DNA of 45,521 nt from an uncultured Bacillota bacterium (GTDB lineage: Bacteria; Bacillota; Clostridia; Christensenellales; UBA1242). This document shows, piece by piece, positions 43,401 through 45,521 of the stretch. Numbering within the stretch: the first letter of the stretch is position 1; every line of letters begins with the position of its first letter. The stretch lies in the NCBI GenBank assembly GCA_900544595.1, contig UQVQ01000006.1, forward strand, positions 1-45,521, read 5' to 3'. The translations under genes and the position numbers were made by a program. The notes below the pieces were generated by a model. That model did no database searches, was not told where the DNA came from, and saw only the letters and a program-made list of their open reading frames with translations.

Positions 43401-45521
43401 CCTCTGTCCAATGAGCATAAAGTGTTACATTGTTAAGCGAGCTTATTTTTGTTGTTTCCGTAACATTTGTTCCGCCGGTTGGAGCAGTGTACCAGCCGCT
43501 GAAAGTGTAGTATTCTCTTGTTGGAGTTGGAAGCGTTCCATATGTTCCGTTGTTTGAAACGTAGCTTGTAAGTTGAGTTTCTTCAACAACATAGAAGTTT
43601 TTAACCCAAATCGTTTCCCCGTAGTCGTTATCAAAGCGAATGTTGTAGGTTCCTGTTGTTGAAACTGTGAATGTTTCATAGCTTGAAAGCCCACTAAAGC
43701 GTTTACTATTTGCTTCGTTGTATCCCTTGTTAATTGCATAGAAAACTTGAATGCTGCCAGAAGTTATTGGCTCTCCGCTGTTGCTGTATATTTCAGCATG
43801 CATAATATATTTCTTTCCAGCGGTTAAATACATAACTTGACCAATTGTTGCGTAAGGATCGCTTGAAGCTGTGTTACTAAGTTTATATATATGCTTTTCT
43901 GGAGTGTAGATAATGTTTAAATTATTATTGCTTGTTATTTGAGTTCCGTTTGTTTCATCTAAATCTTTCAAAATTCCTTGGGCGTTAGAGTTAAGAGTTA
44001 CCATTGGAGCATTAACTAAATTTAAGGTTTTATTGGTGCATGAAGTAGTAATTTGTGTGTAAATATTTAAAACATTTGAATTGTCAACCCAAAGGCGCTT
44101 ATCTATTGTTGGTAAGTCAACCGCCGCGCTTCCAATTGCCTTTGGAGTTTTAATTTCGGTTAAACCAGAGCAACCGTCAAGCATATAACCCGTGTCTGTA
44201 ACTTTTGACATATCGAATAAAGAAAGATTAAGCGAGGTTAATTTTGAGCAGTTATAGAACATATATGACATATCTGTAACATTGCTTGTATTGAAACTTG
44301 AAACATTAAGCGAGGTTAAGGAAGAGCAGCCATCGAACATATATGACATATTTGTAACATTGCTTGTATTAAAGTTTGAAACATTAAGCGAGGTTAAGGA
44401 AGGGCAGTAATCGAACATTCCGGACATATTTGTTACATTGCTTGTGTTAAAGTCGGAAAGGTTAAGCGAGGTTAAGGAAGAGCAGATATTGAACATATAT
44501 CTCATATTCGTAACCTTGCTTGTGTCAAAGTTTGAAAGATTAAGAGAGGTTAAAGAAGAGCAGTTAAAGAACATATTTGACATATTTGTAACCTTGCTTG
44601 TGTTGAAGTTTCCAAAAGAAATTGAAACCAAGTTCTTTAATTTATTTGAATATGATGAATCGTAAGTTGAATTACTAAACAAATAACTTGCATCAACTGG
44701 TGCGTAGATTGTTACAGGGCTGTAGAAAATTATGTCATATAAGGAACCATTTGCTTTAACATAAGCGGTTACATTATATACCCCAGAAGAATCTATCCAA
44801 GCGGTTGTTCCCGCGCTTGTTGTTGCGCCAACGGAAACTTGGGTGTAGCCCGAGCCGCTTGGAACAGTGTTAACAAATTGAATTGTTTTAATGTTTGCCG
44901 CAGTAAAGTTTGCGTTGTTATTGATGAGTGCAGTTTGCCAATCTTTTAGCAAGTATGATTCATTAAGAGTCCAAGAAGCAAGAAGCGTGTGGTTTGAAGT
45001 TCTTGTAACTTTCGTTGAGTAAGTTATAACTTGATATGCTTCATAAGAGGTTGCACTTGAACCAAGCTCAATTTGGAAGTAATGTAAATCAAGACGATAA
45101 CTTTCACCATGGTTAACAGAGAAACGAAGGAAGGAGGCATTTGCAGGAACGGTTGTTGTTACTGTTGAATTAGTGGCATAGTTTTGTCCAGAAATGTATG
45201 TTCCGTTTGCCGTGTAGTATGCAAACCCAGGAGCGTTTGATTGTCCAGAGTTTTTAATTGTTAATGTTAAACCAGGAGTTACAACAATTTGATAGATATG
45301 GTAAGCTTCGTAGCTTACTTCAACGCCGTCAGCTCCACGAAGATAGTGGTTGCTCTTGTATGGCGTTATATCTTTGTTGAACAAGTTTTTGCCTATCCAG
45401 CCATTAAATGTGTAGCCAGTTTTTGTTGGAGTTGGAAGGCCTCCATATGTTGAGTTGTATGTTACATTTTTCGTTGTTGGAGAAACGCTACCGCCGTTTG
45501 GATTAAAAGTTATTGTGTAGG
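40453..45521 (-). CDS. Giant BspA/DUF285/InlB-repeat surface protein (5' end outside the window)
   Basis: The frame is open to the window edge, so the true start is missing; a TTG at 45384 is internal. From the N-terminal side: a Listeria-Bacteroides/InlB repeat (FNPNGG...TKTGYTFNGW, 45519-45395), a beta-sandwich resembling a carbohydrate-binding module (~45350-45000), six DUF285 repeats (SLTSLNLSNFDTSKVTNMxxMF type, ~44640-44165), another beta-sandwich, InlB repeats (REYYTFSGWYTAPTGG, YTITIDHNNGTGS), an unrecognised ~500-residue region, then LRR_5/BspA leucine-rich repeats (SLTSLG, LKTIGNYAFDGCTSLKTL, ITSIGAGAFANS) to ~40760. It ends in an aromatic/Leu-rich tail with no LPxTG motif or membrane helix. 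Adhesion is the likely role for these families. Confidence 0.9.
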   Translation of the reverse strand, partial: YTITFNPNGGSVSPTTKNVTYNSTYGGLPTPTKTGYTFNGWIGKNLFNKDITPYKSNHYLRGADGVEVSYEAYHIYQIVVTPGLTLTIKNSGQSNAPGFAYYTANGTYISGQNYATNSTVTTTVPANASFLRFSVNHGESYRLDLHYFQIELGSSATSYEAYQVITYSTKVTRTSNHTLLASWTLNESYLLKDWQTALINNNANFTAANIKTIQFVNTVPSGSGYTQVSVGATTSAGTTAWIDSSGVYNVTAYVKANGSLYDIIFYSPVTIYAPVDASYLFSNSTYDSSYSNKLKNLVSISFGNFNTSKVTNMSNMFFNCSSLTSLNLSNFDTSKVTNMRYMFNICSSLTSLNLSDFNTSNVTNMSGMFDYCPSLTSLNVSNFNTSNVTNMSYMFDGCSSLTSLNVSSFNTSNVTDMSYMFYNCSKLTSLNLSLFDMSKVTDTGYMLDGCSGLTEIKTPKAIGSAAVDLPTIDKRLWVDNSNVLNIYTQITTSCTNKTLNLVNAPMVTLNSNAQGILKDLDETNGTQITSNNNLNIIYTPEKHIYKLSNTASSDPYATIGQVMYLTAGKKYIMHAEIYSNSGEPITSGSIQVFYAINKGYNEANSKRFSGLSSYETFTVSTTGTYNIRFDNDYGETIWVKNFYVVEETQLTSYVSNNGTYGTLPTPTREYYTFSGWYTAPTGGTNVTETTKISSLNNVTLYAHWTEATYTITIDHNNGTGSTSTIHVPQDPKKQRDYIASLPSISYSGYQFYGLSDSNTAYNASQNLISNLAFSESGLMLCPILRNATLYGVWVPSSTSYEAMFSLYQKLNENDQDYWTFQTYLGTFDSLIHIITHSITYSGFRCTLGILKDITLSDGYTITNIPSLQIIACFGSRTITFSENNKYFIFNGSYDIKFGGNGRNLTITNSGDDPVCSISTMESMESKLYTQRFVLASGAYINYGITGLSLESSSGNPSPYGYNVLDSFGGTLNHYTIVSPLHRSVNIFGGTVKKIASITGGIYFHNNPDGNIQIDAGENSLNASNSLTFFHTKISYYNVYIDRLNTDGKGFSSKTKVAIAADPTYFNGQVKSSKQYIIYEDKVAYVYPYPVVLDKNGGSGTMPTVSVNSGDKTKFTISTSKTGPLLTKNGKQLYYWSTVSTDTEASQTGVRYDAGYSYTYGGGIHPTVLYATYLTPSADSYFTFTESGSGYIVNYTNKSTSLTNCVVPQYHNSKPVIGLADSCFNAASIHGILTLPSSLTSLGYASTGWMRGITKIYFPSNITSMGRCNFVACSTMQDIIINQAANFATYEGVLYSADYSRLYAVPCAKPIGFTWKNFTTASYLSLCDSSAYETLSLPSSLKTMEEIVFSYNSVKLIRIQSSSLTINSGEFSNCNNLNYILCTNKSVAVYLEGQSANKKGKFFYKTSTYASNISWTLLANNYYISSDGIYAKDPDGNIYRKYETPTGYLDIRNNVVYGFLSTVDATKYAEIDIPAGVTAINASAFQGKTTLQTVNFADKSLKTIGNYAFDGCTSLKTLNGYNRSTQVTSIGSYAFRGTKIERVIIPSTITSIGAGAFANSSAIIAEVYCSYATFGSDLFSGTGLKIIYGASSSSGMYSNLAANLGITKLEYAFFSDSNTNEAGSSLRGKATNSYYSGTTNPKGLDYTEKTDSTPVPGYLERVRRGITLLNLRYSYAKLYLSFGTYYFSA
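44165..44640 (-). repeat. DUF285 tandem repeats, 75-bp period
   Basis: About six repeats of 75 bp, each encoding 25 residues of the form CSSLTSLNLSxFNTSxVTNMSxMF, are preserved at the DNA level (recurring TTAAGCGAGGTTAAGGAAGAGCAG on the plus strand). The near-identity between units suggests recent duplication or gene conversion. This family was first described in Mycoplasma surface proteins. Confidence 0.9.

Noticed and set aside
44165..44640. Possible CRISPR-like array from the regular 75-bp repeats
   Set aside because: The repeats are in frame, encode DUF285 units and have no unique spacers; no cas genes are present.
45384..45386. TTG as the start of the BspA-like giant
   Set aside because: The frame stays open to the window edge and encodes an InlB repeat upstream of this codon, so it is internal.

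Overview
This looks like chromosome from a low-G+C, Gram-positive-type bacterium, probably an uncultured gut Clostridia-like lineage. The evidence is the AT-rich base composition, strong Shine-Dalgarno sequences (GGAGG, GGGGG) on many genes, a SipW-type signal peptidase with camelysin/TasA-like substrates, very large BspA/GLUG/InlB-type surface proteins, and a Firmicutes-style methionyl-tRNA synthetase. No species can be named from this sequence alone.

Layout. 1-1120: the 3' end of a 23S rRNA, a 5S rRNA and a tandemly duplicated rrn terminator unit. 1121-5715: three small unknown genes, type I idi (minus strand), and a lemA/DUF2207 pair whose second gene is frameshifted at its glycine-rich tail. 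5709-5858: a 150-bp tract with no G or C. 5895-17752: a cell-surface cluster with metG and sipW and two TasA-like genes on the minus strand, and on the plus strand a third TasA-like gene, a 1941-aa GLUG-repeat giant and an SGNH hydrolase. 17964-21458: an unknown gene, tRNA-Leu, hflX, a YugP-like protein that has lost its zinc motif, and a SHOCT membrane protein. 21500-25564: an accessory-looking island of three nested hairpins, paired palindromic operators, and a three-gene operon (XRE regulator with a large C-terminal region, an unknown protein, a DEDDh exonuclease) that is visibly more AT-rich than its surroundings. 25865-28639: a MacB/LolCDE-like ABC transporter under a palindromic operator, then tRNA-Gln. 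28809-34659: a membrane-anchored GLUG protein, two VirB2/TrbC-like pilin-like proteins and a VirD4/TraG coupling ATPase. 34710-40262: housekeeping and unknown genes (a GNAT-like protein, mscL, a membrane protein, rsfS, an unknown protein, rsmA/ksgA, tatD). 40453-45521: a giant BspA/DUF285/InlB-repeat surface protein that runs off the right end.

How the parts fit. Surface biology dominates. SipW probably processes the three TasA-like fibre proteins; the GLUG and BspA giants and the SGNH hydrolase would be exported surface proteins; and the two pilin-like proteins with VirD4 resemble a pared-down type IV secretion or conjugation module. The most coherent regulatory signal is that several genes without a Shine-Dalgarno (sipW, hflX, the GNAT-like gene, rsfS, probably tatD and the 37077 gene) have a sigma-A-type promoter whose -10 box lies 6-7 nt before the start codon. 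These look like leaderless mRNAs, while neighbouring genes carry normal ribosome binding sites. The best candidate for an undescribed system is the XRE/unknown/DEDDh-exonuclease operon at 21992-25564.
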